A stretch of DNA of 64,000 nucleotides from assembly GCA_964483475.1 (NCBI GenBank), contig CAZAAH010000001.1, forward strand, positions 50,399 to 114,398, read 5' to 3'. Source of the stretch: VGLO01 sp964483475 (lineage in GTDB: Bacteria > Patescibacteriota > Minisyncoccia > Minisyncoccales > Staskawiczbacteraceae). Below the pieces are notes generated by a model. That model was not told the DNA's origin and ran no database searches. It worked only from the letters and a program-made list of their open reading frames with translations. Made by a program: the position numbers and the translations under genes. Of this stretch, positions 23,043 to 32,084 are shown piece after piece (the first letter of the stretch is position 1; each line of letters starts with the position of its first letter).

Positions 23043-25673
23043 ATGCCGACAGTAAAAAATTTATTCTTAAACCACCAAAAGATATTTTTAATTCTTCTGT
23101 TTTTTATTTTATCTGGAATTTTTTTGCCAAAAATTGCTCTGGGATTTTCTATAGATCCAACAACCTTTAAATGCACCGAAGATAAAATAGTAACTGAAAC
23201 ACATATTGTACCAGGATTCAATAGCAGCAGTTTAACTACTATAAGTCATATTGAGCCCTCTATAACGGCAGACAAAACGAGTCTAAGTTCTTTTGGATTA
23301 AAATGTTTTAATTATTATACCGCATATGTTGTAGCGGGGTCGGGCAGTTGGATGCTTGGGGGAGCTGAATGGTTGGGCAATATTGCAAAGGATATATTTA
23401 AAGATGTTATGTCAAGGCTTATAAAAGATCCTACTGGCTATTGGTCAATAACAAGAGAGAAGGAACAGGTGCCAGCGGGATCTGCTAGTGGACTAAGAGA
23501 TACCGTTGCCGGAGGAGTGTTTCTTTCCGCCTGGGCTATGGTAAAGGGATGGGCCAATATCCTTATCGTTTTGGGGTTTTTGGGCGTTGCTTTGGCATTT
23601 ATTTTAAACTTAGACCAGTATAAAAAGTTGCTGGTCCCATTATTAATAGTTGCTGTTTTAATAAATTTTTCGGTTGTGTTTGTTGGCCTAATGATTGACG
23701 CCTCAAACATAGTAATGAAACAGTTCACGGGACAAAGCGATGCAGAAGGTAATATTATATACACATTAAATCAGTCTTGGAACGATACACTAAAAGATTT
23801 TCCTATCAACAACATTTCAGATGCCTTCAAATTTTTTGGGCTGTCTTTGAGCCTTGCTTTAGTCTATTTGGTATTAGCGATAACCTTACTCGCGTTGGCG
23901 GTCATATTTATAGAAAGATTTGTTATGCTTGGCATTTTGTTTGTTTTTTCTCCCTTAGCTTTCGTATTTTACGTTTTCCCCCTCCAAAAAACAAAGGAGG
24001 TGTTTGGTTGGTGGTGGCAAAATTTTTTAAAATGGTGCTTTGTTGGAGTCATAGGAGTTTTTTTTGTTCATATTGGCGCATTGTTGCTTGAAGCTCTTCG
24101 CAAAGCAAATTTTGATAATGTTCCACTAGTAGTGGCGCAAGGAGAAAAGATAGGAGACGCAACCAAGATAGCAACCGAATTTGGCACATTGTTTTTTGGC
24201 ATTTTTATTGTAATAATATTTTTGATTGTAGCCTTGCGGCTTACCTTTAAATCAGCAGGGTGGGCCTCTGGCATTGTTTTAGGGGGGGCGGCGGCGCTTG
24301 GCACAATGGCCGCGGCAAAAGGATATTCTATGTTAAAGAGTGGCGCTAAGAGAGTGGCGGACAGTCCGACTGCCTTGGGGGGCGCGGCGGGAGCAGTGAT
24401 GGCCGGTCCCATTGGAGCTGCCATAGGAGCAGCTGTAGGAAATCGCCTTGGCCAAAGGCCAAGTGATGCTTATAAAAGTGTTAGAGACACCGTCCTTTAT
24501 AGGGGCCCTGGCAGATGGATAAGAAATGCGTTCGGCGGTCCTGGGGCAAATGCGGCAGCCAGAGCGGAGAGCAATCAGGCTGAGCTTAATGATAAAAATA
24601 GGGTAGCCAGGGTAGAGAATATGCCTGTTCAAGAGAGAGTACAAGTATTAAGAGCAAATAGGCCGGGTAGTGGTGCTCAATTTGATAGAGCCGCCATCTA
24701 TAAAAAAATGCATCAAGACGGACAACTTGATATGCTAAATCAGAACGAACAATTAAGATTTGCCCAAGAAGCCATGAGGAACGGAGTGTCATCTCAAGAT
24801 ACTGTAACAAAGTTAAGGGGGGCAACGCAGGCCCATATAATACAAAATGGATTATTTGACCCACAAACTAGAGCTAACGTCTTTAAATCTATGGCTGATA
24901 AGAAAGAGCTTGATCTCTTAACGATGGCCGAACAAATCAATGGAGCAACAGAAGCAGCGGCAAATGGAATAAGACTGCCAGAGCTTACCAGCAAAATGAG
25001 CAGTGATGTTCAGGCTCATGTTATTACTAATTCACTATTTACGCCCGAAGCAAGGGGTAAGGCCGGAGAGTCCTTAATGAAAAAAGGTGATCTTGATCTT
25101 ATTCAGGGAGCTACCCCTGCAGCAACCAATACATTACGACAGAGAACTTTTGAAGAAATGTTGCAGATTGGCGTAGATGCAGAAGACATTGAAAAAAGCA
25201 GTCATCATTATGCGGATTATAATAGAGCTAGACTACAGAGATTGGGTGCTAGCCCTGCATTGATTGCTGCTGGAGGACCAGCATTGGCTCCCTACCGGGC
25301 TATGGCGCGAGAGCAAGTATTGAGTTCAAGAATTGGTAGTATGGGAGGAGATGAGTTACGAAGTATTGATCCGGGAAATCTTTATAACGCAGCTGCTGCA
25401 TTTACCCCGGCGAATCCAGCAACCCATAATAGTTTTTCATATCGCCTAATTAGCAGGATGAAGCCTGAGCAAATTAGAGAATTTGAATTTGCGCCCCAAG
25501 ACCAAAGAGATGCTCTTAGAACACATTTAGATGAACTTGATCACAATATTTTAGATAATGAAACCCAGGCGGCTGCCGCGAGGGCGGCGGGCGACCAGGC
25601 TCGGGCAACCCATCATACCAATGAAGCTCTTAAGTTAGGGAGCGTAAGAAGGGCTATAGATAATTTGCCATAA
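23043..25673 (+). CDS. TrbL/VirB6-like T4SS polytopic membrane protein
   Basis: 876 residues. A signal-like segment (residues 13-35) is followed by an extracytoplasmic part. A hydrophobic core with about six transmembrane helices spans residues 155-430 (GWANILIVLGFLGVALAFIL, LLIVAVLINFSVVFVGLMID and others), matching TrbL/VirB6-type inner-membrane channel proteins. Residues 440-876 are a long hydrophilic Ala/Arg/Gln-rich helical tail with internal similarity (QAHIIQNGLFDPQTRANVFK against QAHVITNSLFTPEARGKAGE). It probably forms the membrane pore of the secretion system with PrgI and VirB4 encoded downstream. The family match is to layout, not catalytic motifs. Confidence 0.7.
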   Translation: MPTVKNLFLNHQKIFLILLFFILSGIFLPKIALGFSIDPTTFKCTEDKIVTETHIVPGFNSSSLTTISHIEPSITADKTSLSSFGLKCFNYYTAYVVAGSGSWMLGGAEWLGNIAKDIFKDVMSRLIKDPTGYWSITREKEQVPAGSASGLRDTVAGGVFLSAWAMVKGWANILIVLGFLGVALAFILNLDQYKKLLVPLLIVAVLINFSVVFVGLMIDASNIVMKQFTGQSDAEGNIIYTLNQSWNDTLKDFPINNISDAFKFFGLSLSLALVYLVLAITLLALAVIFIERFVMLGILFVFSPLAFVFYVFPLQKTKEVFGWWWQNFLKWCFVGVIGVFFVHIGALLLEALRKANFDNVPLVVAQGEKIGDATKIATEFGTLFFGIFIVIIFLIVALRLTFKSAGWASGIVLGGAAALGTMAAAKGYSMLKSGAKRVADSPTALGGAAGAVMAGPIGAAIGAAVGNRLGQRPSDAYKSVRDTVLYRGPGRWIRNAFGGPGANAAARAESNQAELNDKNRVARVENMPVQERVQVLRANRPGSGAQFDRAAIYKKMHQDGQLDMLNQNEQLRFAQEAMRNGVSSQDTVTKLRGATQAHIIQNGLFDPQTRANVFKSMADKKELDLLTMAEQINGATEAAANGIRLPELTSKMSSDVQAHVITNSLFTPEARGKAGESLMKKGDLDLIQGATPAATNTLRQRTFEEMLQIGVDAEDIEKSSHHYADYNRARLQRLGASPALIAAGGPALAPYRAMAREQVLSSRIGSMGGDELRSIDPGNLYNAAAAFTPANPATHNSFSYRLISRMKPEQIREFEFAPQDQRDALRTHLDELDHNILDNETQAAAARAAGDQARATHHTNEALKLGSVRRAIDNLP

Positions 25674-25680
25674 ATTAAGC

Positions 25681-26211
25681 ATGGAGCAACAAAAAAATAT
25701 AATCATACCGCTTACTGAAAAATCTGAATCTGTACTAAGAAATATCATAAAAAAATATGGTCTTGAAGAAAACCAGAAAGAGTTTTTTTCCAAAATAAAA
25801 GAGCACCAACTACTTAATGAAACTATAGTTATTAAGCTTACCCGTGATTTAATGGCCGAAAAAATTTCTACCAAAACGTTCCTTGATTCTTTAAAAAAAG
25901 ATTTAAATATTACAACCGAAAAAACAAAAAACATAGCTAAAGATATAATGCATAATCTTGTGCCGTTATTAAAAATATTTACTGAAGAAGAATTAGAAAA
26001 TTACAAGTCTACCAAAAAACCGTCTACAGAAAAAGAAACGTCTACGGCAAAAATTATTCTTGAGAAAATTAAACAAAATAAACCCCTTGGTAGAGATGTG
26101 TCAGTACCAACGGTTAAAAAACTAGAAGTAAAAAATGTTGAAAAAAATGCTGAGTTATTGAAGGGAAGAGGAAAAAGGGGGCAAGATATTTATAAAGAAC
26201 CTATTGAATAA
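25681..26211 (+). CDS. Hypothetical protein following TrbL-like gene, 176 aa
   Basis: A soluble, Lys/Glu-rich, largely helical protein (EKSESVLRNIIKKYGLEENQ..., FFSKIKEHQLLNETIVIKLT) with a disordered basic C-terminus ending LLKGRGKRGQDIYKEPIE. No family recognised. It starts seven bases after the TrbL-like gene and ends at a terminator, so it closes the rsmA-trbL transcript and may be an accessory protein of the secretion system. Confidence 0.55.
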   Translation: MEQQKNIIIPLTEKSESVLRNIIKKYGLEENQKEFFSKIKEHQLLNETIVIKLTRDLMAEKISTKTFLDSLKKDLNITTEKTKNIAKDIMHNLVPLLKIFTEEELENYKSTKKPSTEKETSTAKIILEKIKQNKPLGRDVSVPTVKKLEVKNVEKNAELLKGRGKRGQDIYKEPIE

Positions 26212-26226
26212 CATTTTTGTAAAAAA

Positions 26227-26257
26227 ATAAGGTTGGTGTCAGTCCCAACCTTTTTGG
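26227..26257. terminator. Terminator between convergent genes
   Basis: Stem AAGGTTGG/CCAACCTT with loop TGTCAGTC, then TTTTT; A-rich on the other side, so it may serve both the plus gene ending at 26211 and the SPFH gene ending at 26260. Confidence 0.85.
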
Positions 26258-26259
26258 TT

Positions 26260-27477
26260 TTAATATTTGCTCCTTTCCAGCCTCTCTCTGGCTAACCTTG
26301 CCTTCTCAGATCCACCAGACCCGCTGGTTTTGCTGGGGCCGCTTGAACTTGGAGGCACAGCACTTGCCGCACTGCTGGGACCAGAGCTGTCGCCAAGTCC
26401 CTTTAGTAAGGCGACACCTGTAGCGATTGCAGTGTTGAGGTCTCCGAGTCCAGTAGGTAACTCCAATTTGAAAAGTTTCCCTCCACCCTTCATCGTCTGG
26501 TCTCGCAGGGTGAGATTCATGGAAAAATCCAGAATCTCTCTTTTCAGTTTTTCATCCCCCGCAATCTTGGTTCTGATGGTTTCTTCCGTCCCGTAGCCAC
26601 TTTGAACTAGCATCTGAATGAAAGCGCCAATGTTTTCGGTGGCTTCTCGCCTTGCTTCGTACTCTGCCTCCTCAGCTCTCCATTTTTCAGCTTCGGCGGC
26701 ATCAATCGCAGAGGAGACGTTGTCTGGCAGGTGAACGAACTCGATTTTGAAATCAAACACACCTTTCCCCTCGCCATTATCTTTGGGGTCTTTTCCGAAA
26801 AACCCGCTTTCACGAAAAACATGTTTTGGCGAGGTTATTATCCTTCTTAGTTTTTTTGTGAGTTCGTTGTTGGCTTTTCCACCCATCACCTCCGTGTATG
26901 GTTTTTTGCCAATCATATCAACGACGTCGCTGGAAGCAACTCTAAAAATCCACCTTGCCAATTCTGCTGGGTCATCAAGAGGAACCCCCGCCCTGACAAG
27001 GCGAGCAAGTTGTGGAGCATGCTTCCAAGGTGGCTCCCAAAGAACAGCAGCATCTGTTGGTGTTTTAAGCGGCTTGAGCTGTTGGTCTAGTGGCAAGATT
27101 TTGCCATCATTATCAGTCCTAATCTCCTTTGTTCTAACATCAAAGGCCGTGCCCTCTTTTTTTAAGTAGTTGAGACTGAATTTATCTGTTGAGAACTTCT
27201 TCAACCTAATCAACCAAAAGAACCAGGGCACAAAATGCAAACCTCCAGGCCCAAGAACACAACTCTCGTCAAGCTCACCCGCCCAATCTCTCAAAGCAAC
27301 TTGGTGTGAATTAATCTCTTGCAGAGAGACAACAACCCATAACGTCCAGACAGCGACCAAGAGGAGCCACACGAGAATTGGAACCCAAACTTCATCTGCA
27401 AGACAAGAGAGTCCACCGACCACAACGGTTAGAGCAACACACAGGGCGAAGATTGACCAAAAAATCTGACGCATCAT
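26260..27477 (-). CDS. SPFH/band-7 domain membrane protein
   Basis: 405 residues. Two adjacent transmembrane helices (residues 4-24 and 31-52, the second rich in Trp and Val) are followed by a band-7-like domain starting QEINSHQVALRDWAGELDES (compare the typical 'v...e.gVvl.lG' opening). A helical, Ala/Glu-rich stretch (AIDAAEAEKWRAEEAEYEAR) follows, then a Ser/Pro/Gly tail. SPFH proteins oligomerise on membranes and organise proteases or lipid domains. The start has a strong ribosome site (AAGGAGAT). The gene looks less AT-rich than its neighbours and stands divergent from the VirB4 operon, hinting at separate acquisition. Confidence 0.78.
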   Translation of the reverse strand: MMRQIFWSIFALCVALTVVVGGLSCLADEVWVPILVWLLLVAVWTLWVVVSLQEINSHQVALRDWAGELDESCVLGPGGLHFVPWFFWLIRLKKFSTDKFSLNYLKKEGTAFDVRTKEIRTDNDGKILPLDQQLKPLKTPTDAAVLWEPPWKHAPQLARLVRAGVPLDDPAELARWIFRVASSDVVDMIGKKPYTEVMGGKANNELTKKLRRIITSPKHVFRESGFFGKDPKDNGEGKGVFDFKIEFVHLPDNVSSAIDAAEAEKWRAEEAEYEARREATENIGAFIQMLVQSGYGTEETIRTKIAGDEKLKREILDFSMNLTLRDQTMKGGGKLFKLELPTGLGDLNTAIATGVALLKGLGDSSGPSSAASAVPPSSSGPSKTSGSGGSEKARLARERLERSKY

Positions 27478-27528
27478 GGCTTATCTCCTTCGTTTCAGTC
27501 CTAAACTGTCAAAGATCCTTTTCAAATC

Positions 27529-27547
27529 AACTCGGAACGTCCGAGTT
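27529..27547. promoter_or_regulatory. Operator-like palindrome near the SPFH gene start
   Basis: AACTCGGA-ACG-TCCGAGTT is a perfect 8-bp inverted repeat just downstream of the predicted -10 box of the SPFH promoter, where a repressor could bind or a leader hairpin form. Confidence 0.5.
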
Positions 27548-27559
27548 AACCTTGACTAA

Positions 27560-27588
27560 AGCTTATCACAATTAACAAAATTTGTCAA
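27560..27588 (-). promoter_or_regulatory. Promoter of the SPFH gene
   Basis: On the minus strand TTGACA (complement of 27583-27588), 17-bp spacer, TAAGCT (complement of 27560-27565). Confidence 0.65.
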
Positions 27589-27617
27589 ATTAAATTTGGG
27601 TTATCAACAACATTTAA

Positions 27618-27645
27618 TTGTTTGCATTTGCTTGTGTGGTATAAT
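27618..27645 (+). promoter_or_regulatory. Promoter of the PrgI-VirB4 operon
   Basis: TTGTTT (27618-27623), 16-bp spacer ending TGG, TATAAT (27640-27645), that is an extended -10. The leader of about 130 bases holds word repeats (AGCTTGGAGTTAGAAGCTTG then CAGCTCCTAGCTTCTAG). A second box, TGCTAACTT (27766-27774), ends seven bases before the prgI-like ATG. Confidence 0.7.
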
Positions 27646-27659
27646 TAATTTGTCTGAAT

Positions 27660-27779
27660 ATAGGAGCTTGGAGTTAGAAGCTTGATTAGAATGTAGAATT
27701 TTGGATGTTTGCGGTTTTCGTATTACTCTGTATTTATTATTCCATTCCAGCTCCTAGCTTCTAGATGCTAACTTCAAAA
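27660..27779. repeat. Inverted word repeats before the PrgI gene
   Basis: GGAGCTTGGAGTTAGAAGCT on the left and AGCTCCTAGCTTCTAGATGC on the right are made of the same words in opposite orientation. Together with the two promoters this accounts for most of the 303-bp divergent gap. Confidence 0.65.
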
Positions 27780-27781
27780 AC

Positions 27782-28063
27782 ATGGCTCAATATCCAATTC
27801 CACAATTTATTGAAGAAGAAGGAAAAATTGTTTTCTTTTTGACCTTCAGGCAATTTTTTTGGCTGGTAGGGGGAGGAGCGGCTTGCTTTTTACTTTATAT
27901 AACCATGCCATTTATTGTCTTTTTAATCGGCGCCTTGGTTATAATGTCGCTGGTTTCAATAGTGGCTTTTGTAAAAATTAACGGCATACCAGTGATGAAA
28001 GTTGTATTAAACTTTTTTGGATTTTTAACCCAAAGAAAAAATTACATCTGGAAAAAGAAATAA
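27782..28063 (+). CDS. PrgI family T4SS protein
   Basis: 93 residues: YPIPQFIEEEGKIVFFLTFR then two transmembrane helices (QFFWLVGGGAACFLLYITMP; FIVFLIGALVIMSLVSIVAF) and a short cytoplasmic end. This is the PrgI-family layout (VirB3-like), small proteins encoded immediately upstream of VirB4-type ATPases in Gram-positive and CPR conjugation-like systems. It would link the ATPase to the membrane channel. It heads the operon that continues with the two VirB4 parts. Confidence 0.85.
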   Translation: MAQYPIPQFIEEEGKIVFFLTFRQFFWLVGGGAACFLLYITMPFIVFLIGALVIMSLVSIVAFVKINGIPVMKVVLNFFGFLTQRKNYIWKKK

Positions 28064-28071
28064 AAAAATAA

Positions 28072-28734
28072 ATGCCAGAATCATCAACTCAAGAATTTTT
28101 AAGATTAAAAAACATCAAGGAAGATGTTTTGATTTTGGACAATAACGACGTAAGGGGAATACTAATGGTTTCCTCGGTGAATTTTGCCTTAAAATCAGAG
28201 CAAACCCAGTCTGCCATTATCCACGGCTTTCAAAGTTTTTTAAATTCCCTGGATTTTTTCTGCCAAATCATCGTCCAATCAAGAAATATAAATATTACCT
28301 CGTATTTGGACACCATCAAGGGCTTGGAAGAAAAGCAAAATAGCGAATTGATGAAAGCCCAAACTTCTTCCTACAGTGAGTTTATAAAAGAGCTGATTAA
28401 AGAAGATAATATTATGACCAAAAAGTTTTATTTGGTTGTTCCATACGGCTCTATTGAGGCATTAGGGGTTGGGTCTATGGTGAATCAATCATTTTTTTCA
28501 AAATTATTTGGTAAGAGTAAAACTAATGCCCAAAAATCTGATGACAACTTTGAAAAATGCAAAAGCCAGCTTTGGCAACGGATGGAATTTGTGGCCATGG
28601 GGCTCAAGAGATGCGGTTTGGATGTTGTGCCGCTCATAACCGAAGAGTTGGTTGAGCTATTTTGGACAATCCATCACCCTTCGCAAGCGGAGGTTGGATA
28701 CTCGCCGCAAGTGGAACCAGAAATGTTAAGTTAA
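28072..28734 (+). CDS. TraC-like protein, N-terminal part of a split VirB4
   Basis: 220 residues. FLRLKNIKEDVLILDNNDVR and GFQSFLNSLDFFCQIIVQSR fit the N-terminal domain that in many VirB4/TraE/TraC ATPases precedes the motor domain. Here it is a separate polypeptide encoded between PrgI and the motor. No Walker motif is present. The split is common in CPR genomes as far as I know. It would act with the next gene product, which begins eight bases downstream. Confidence 0.72.
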   Translation: MPESSTQEFLRLKNIKEDVLILDNNDVRGILMVSSVNFALKSEQTQSAIIHGFQSFLNSLDFFCQIIVQSRNINITSYLDTIKGLEEKQNSELMKAQTSSYSEFIKELIKEDNIMTKKFYLVVPYGSIEALGVGSMVNQSFFSKLFGKSKTNAQKSDDNFEKCKSQLWQRMEFVAMGLKRCGLDVVPLITEELVELFWTIHHPSQAEVGYSPQVEPEMLS

Positions 28735-28742
28735 AAATTCAA

Positions 28743-30539
28743 ATGGAATTTCCCTTTTTAAAAAGTAAAGAAAAAGAAGTCCTTGATGATAAAACAACTA
28801 AGGAGGCGACTTTTGACATCCGGGACATTATTGCCCCTCCCTATATTGGAGTTAACCAAAACAACCTAAAGCTTGAGGAAAAAATCGCCAAAACCTTTTT
28901 TATTTTTTCCTATCCAAGGTATCTAGACACCGGCTGGCTTTCACCCGTGATTAACCTTAATTCCCCAATGGATATATCGTTTTTCATTTATCCGGTAAGC
29001 AATGCATTGATTTTAAAAAAGTTAAGGAGAAAAATTACCCAGGTATCTTCGGAACTTTTGGAAAGGCAGGAAAAAGGGCTTATCAGAGACCCTTCTTTGG
29101 AAGCTGGCTATAAAGATATTGAAGACCTTCGAGATAAAATAGTTACCGCCCAAGAAAAAGTTTTCAGATTTGGCCTTTACCTTACCATCTACGAAGCCAA
29201 TGAAGAAAATATAAAAGAAAGAGAAACTGCTTTAAGATCTATTTTTGAGTCTCGATTAATTTATATAAAGCCGGCTTTGTTCAAGCAACGAGAGGGATTT
29301 ATTTCCACCAGCCCTTACGGATTAGACCTGCTATCCATCAACATTCCAATAAACACAGAGTCGCTTTCAACAACTTTTCCGTTTATTTCTTTTGACTTGA
29401 GCTCTAACGAAGGAATTTTGTACGGAATCAACGGCCATAACAATTCTCTGGTTTTGTTTGACAGATTTGGCTTGGAAAATTTTAACATGGTGGTTTTTGC
29501 CAAGTCCGGAGCCGGAAAATCTTACGCCGTCAAATTAGAAATCTTAAGGTACTTGATGACGGGAGTGGACGTGATAATTGTTGATCCAGAAAACGAGTAT
29601 GAATTTTTGGCTGACGGCGTCGGGGGAAACTTTTTTAAAATATCGCTGACATCAAAAAGCCATATCAATCCTTTTGACTTGCCCTTGCCTGGGCTAGATG
29701 AAAACCCAGAAGATATTTTGAGGTCAAACGTTATAAATTTGGTGGGATTTTTAAGGATCATGCTTGGAGGATTAACCACCGAAGAAGACAGTATTTTAGA
29801 CCAGGCGATAAGCGAAACTTACGCTATAAGAGACATTACACCCTCGTCTGATCCAGCCACCTGGCAAGAAAAAATACCTTTGATGTCGGACTTAGCCGAA
29901 GTTTTGGAAAATATGTCGGGAGCCGAATCTTTGATTAGGCGGCTCAAAAAATTCACCAGTGGAACCTTTGCAGGATTTTTCAATCAAAAGTCCAACATAA
30001 CCATTGATAAAAACCTTATTGTCTTTGGAATAAAAGACATGCAGGAATCTTTGCGGCCGATTGCTTTGTTTATGGTCATTAGATACATTTGGAACATTGT
30101 TAGAACCAATGCCAAGAAAAGAATTTTGGTGATTGATGAAGCTTGGTGGCTTATGCAGTCAGAAGATGGAGCCTCGTTTTTGTTTGGCATTGTTAAGAGG
30201 GGCAGAAAATATTGGCTGGGAGTAACAACCATCACCCAGGACGTTGAAGATTTTATGGGCTCCTCCTATGGAAAAGCCATTATAACTAATTCTTCTTTGC
30301 AACTTTTGCTAAAGCAGTCGCCGGCGGCCGTCGATATTCTGCAAAAAACTTTTGACTTAACCGAGCAGGAAAAAATGCTGCTGCTGGAGGCAGTGGTTGG
30401 AGAGGGGCTTTTCTTTGCAGGCCAAAATCATGTTTATATAAGCATAAGGGCCAGCTATACCGAAGACCAAATAATAACGACCAATCCAGGAGAAGTGGAA
30501 AAAATTAAGGAAGCGAGAAAAAAAATTAAAAATGGGTAG
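28743..30539 (+). CDS. VirB4/TraE-type T4SS ATPase
   Basis: 598 residues from ATG 28743; the longer frame overlaps the previous gene and begins with unlikely sequence. Walker A (FAKSGAGKSYAVKLE) is near residue 255, followed by VDVIIVDPENEYEFL, and Walker B (ILVIDEAWWLMQSED) is near 460 with a following GVTTITQDVEDF. These are standard for VirB4-family motors that power pilus assembly and substrate transfer. The residues before 230 complete the N-terminal domain carried mainly by the preceding gene. Confidence 0.92.
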   Translation: MEFPFLKSKEKEVLDDKTTKEATFDIRDIIAPPYIGVNQNNLKLEEKIAKTFFIFSYPRYLDTGWLSPVINLNSPMDISFFIYPVSNALILKKLRRKITQVSSELLERQEKGLIRDPSLEAGYKDIEDLRDKIVTAQEKVFRFGLYLTIYEANEENIKERETALRSIFESRLIYIKPALFKQREGFISTSPYGLDLLSINIPINTESLSTTFPFISFDLSSNEGILYGINGHNNSLVLFDRFGLENFNMVVFAKSGAGKSYAVKLEILRYLMTGVDVIIVDPENEYEFLADGVGGNFFKISLTSKSHINPFDLPLPGLDENPEDILRSNVINLVGFLRIMLGGLTTEEDSILDQAISETYAIRDITPSSDPATWQEKIPLMSDLAEVLENMSGAESLIRRLKKFTSGTFAGFFNQKSNITIDKNLIVFGIKDMQESLRPIALFMVIRYIWNIVRTNAKKRILVIDEAWWLMQSEDGASFLFGIVKRGRKYWLGVTTITQDVEDFMGSSYGKAIITNSSLQLLLKQSPAAVDILQKTFDLTEQEKMLLLEAVVGEGLFFAGQNHVYISIRASYTEDQIITTNPGEVEKIKEARKKIKNG

Positions 30540-30578
30540 TTTTTATTTGACAAAAAATTATTATAAAATAAGAGAAGT

Positions 30579-32084
30579 ATGAGCAAAAAGCATAAATATT
30601 TTATTTTCATAGTAATTGCCCTATTTTTACTTAAGGGCCAGCTTGCCTTTGCTTTGGAAGTAAATTACCCCTGTATCCCAGGGGCTCCCGTAATATCCCC
30701 TTGCACGCCGGGCTCGCCCATACCAAGCCCATCTCTATCTCAGTATATCCAGTACTTCTTTATCCTTATCATTTTGTCGGCTGCAGGAATTGGTGTCATT
30801 TCAATAGCCATATCGGGATTCCAAATATTATTTTCATTTGGGAATCCTGCGTCAAGAGGGGTAGCGGTGGAAAGAATTCGAAACGCCATCATAGGAATAA
30901 TTCTTTTAATGTCGTCTTATATTATTTTAGTAACCATTAATACCGAGTTTATCAACCCAAAGACAACTTTCGCAGGACTTACGCCTGGAGTTTATTTAAG
31001 GAATTTTGTAGGAATTGATGATAATCACCCTGACGGTTATGAATACCATAATGCTCCGCCGCGACTTGAAGACACAGGCTCTGAGCCCGATAATACAGAG
31101 CTATGGTACTATTGCACCAATCCCGACAAAGATTTGTTGGTCTGGGAGTACGACGAACCCGGTTTTGTGCAAGATGGCAATGAAACAACGGTTTCACTAA
31201 AATGCAATGATCCAGGTTTACCGATTACGGGTAGTTTAAAATCTTTTGAAACAAGTAAAGAAGATTTTGGCGTATATTTTTATAGCAGAGAAGACTGCAC
31301 TGGCTTTAGCTCTGAAGCACAAAAATCCAGCGGCATAATAAAATATTACGACAAAGTAAAGTCAGTGAGAATTGTCAGTGGACTCAGTAAAGATGAGAGG
31401 TATGGCGTTGTTTTAGATAAAAGGGGTGGGGGCTTAATTGCTGGGGAATGCAGTCAACCAATTATTCAATTTGACCCATCTAATACTGATTGCACCAAAA
31501 TTCCTCCAGACTTAGACGGGAATGATTTTAATCCATTTTACGCCTACATAATAAAGTACAATCCAGACTACGCTGATTATGGTAGCGTAAGCAGTAATGT
31601 TAAATTATACAGTAAAAACTTATTTGCTAAGTTAGACCAGGGCAACTCTATTTTAGTCGGCCCGCCTAACACAGATTATAATATAGGGAAGGAGTTTTTA
31701 TATAAACCAGGCATAGTAGACGGTAATCCCGACGACTTAATTCGTGAACAATATGTTTGTGATAATATGGTATATACTAGCGGTCCCGACCAAAACGAAT
31801 GTTGCACAGGAGAAGAATCTTCTACACCTTGCGGACAGGATGATTCTTTGCGTTGCAAAGACCAAGACCCAAGAACAAAGCCGGATGAAGCGGGGACCAT
31901 TAAAAGTTGCTTAAACGGATTAGAGGTTAATGGATCTTATTATGTTTTTTTATACTCAAGAAATGATAAATCCGGCCAAAGAATGTGCGAGGACTTTTTT
32001 CATGATGAGAATGATATACAAAGCTCAGATCTTTTGAGTGACAATAAAGTTATATATAAATTAGTTATTATACCAAGACGCTAG
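30579..32084 (+). CDS. Pilin-like membrane head with large Cys-rich exported domain
   Basis: 501 residues. A signal peptide (KYFIFIVIALFLLKGQLAFA) and a proline-rich Cys segment (YPCIPGAPVISPCTPGSPIP) are followed by two transmembrane helices near 48-75 and 102-125 with SFGNPASRGVAVERIRNAII between them, the VirB2/TrbC-like layout. About 370 exported residues follow. Two parts (FGVYFYSREDCTGFSSEAQK...YYDKVKSVRIV and SYYVFLYSRNDKSGQRMCED) resemble beta/gamma-crystallin Greek-key motifs, which can bind calcium; this is a pattern judgement. Fused to a pilin-like head, it might be a surface-exposed adhesin or pilus tip. It follows VirB4 by 39 bases and converges on khpB, overlapping its stop by four bases. 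Confidence 0.65.
   Translation: MSKKHKYFIFIVIALFLLKGQLAFALEVNYPCIPGAPVISPCTPGSPIPSPSLSQYIQYFFILIILSAAGIGVISIAISGFQILFSFGNPASRGVAVERIRNAIIGIILLMSSYIILVTINTEFINPKTTFAGLTPGVYLRNFVGIDDNHPDGYEYHNAPPRLEDTGSEPDNTELWYYCTNPDKDLLVWEYDEPGFVQDGNETTVSLKCNDPGLPITGSLKSFETSKEDFGVYFYSREDCTGFSSEAQKSSGIIKYYDKVKSVRIVSGLSKDERYGVVLDKRGGGLIAGECSQPIIQFDPSNTDCTKIPPDLDGNDFNPFYAYIIKYNPDYADYGSVSSNVKLYSKNLFAKLDQGNSILVGPPNTDYNIGKEFLYKPGIVDGNPDDLIREQYVCDNMVYTSGPDQNECCTGEESSTPCGQDDSLRCKDQDPRTKPDEAGTIKSCLNGLEVNGSYYVFLYSRNDKSGQRMCEDFFHDENDIQSSDLLSDNKVIYKLVIIPRR

Noticed and set aside
28662..28742. Longer start of VirB4
   Set aside because: It overlaps the TraC-like gene and has no family-like sequence; ATG 28743 fits better.
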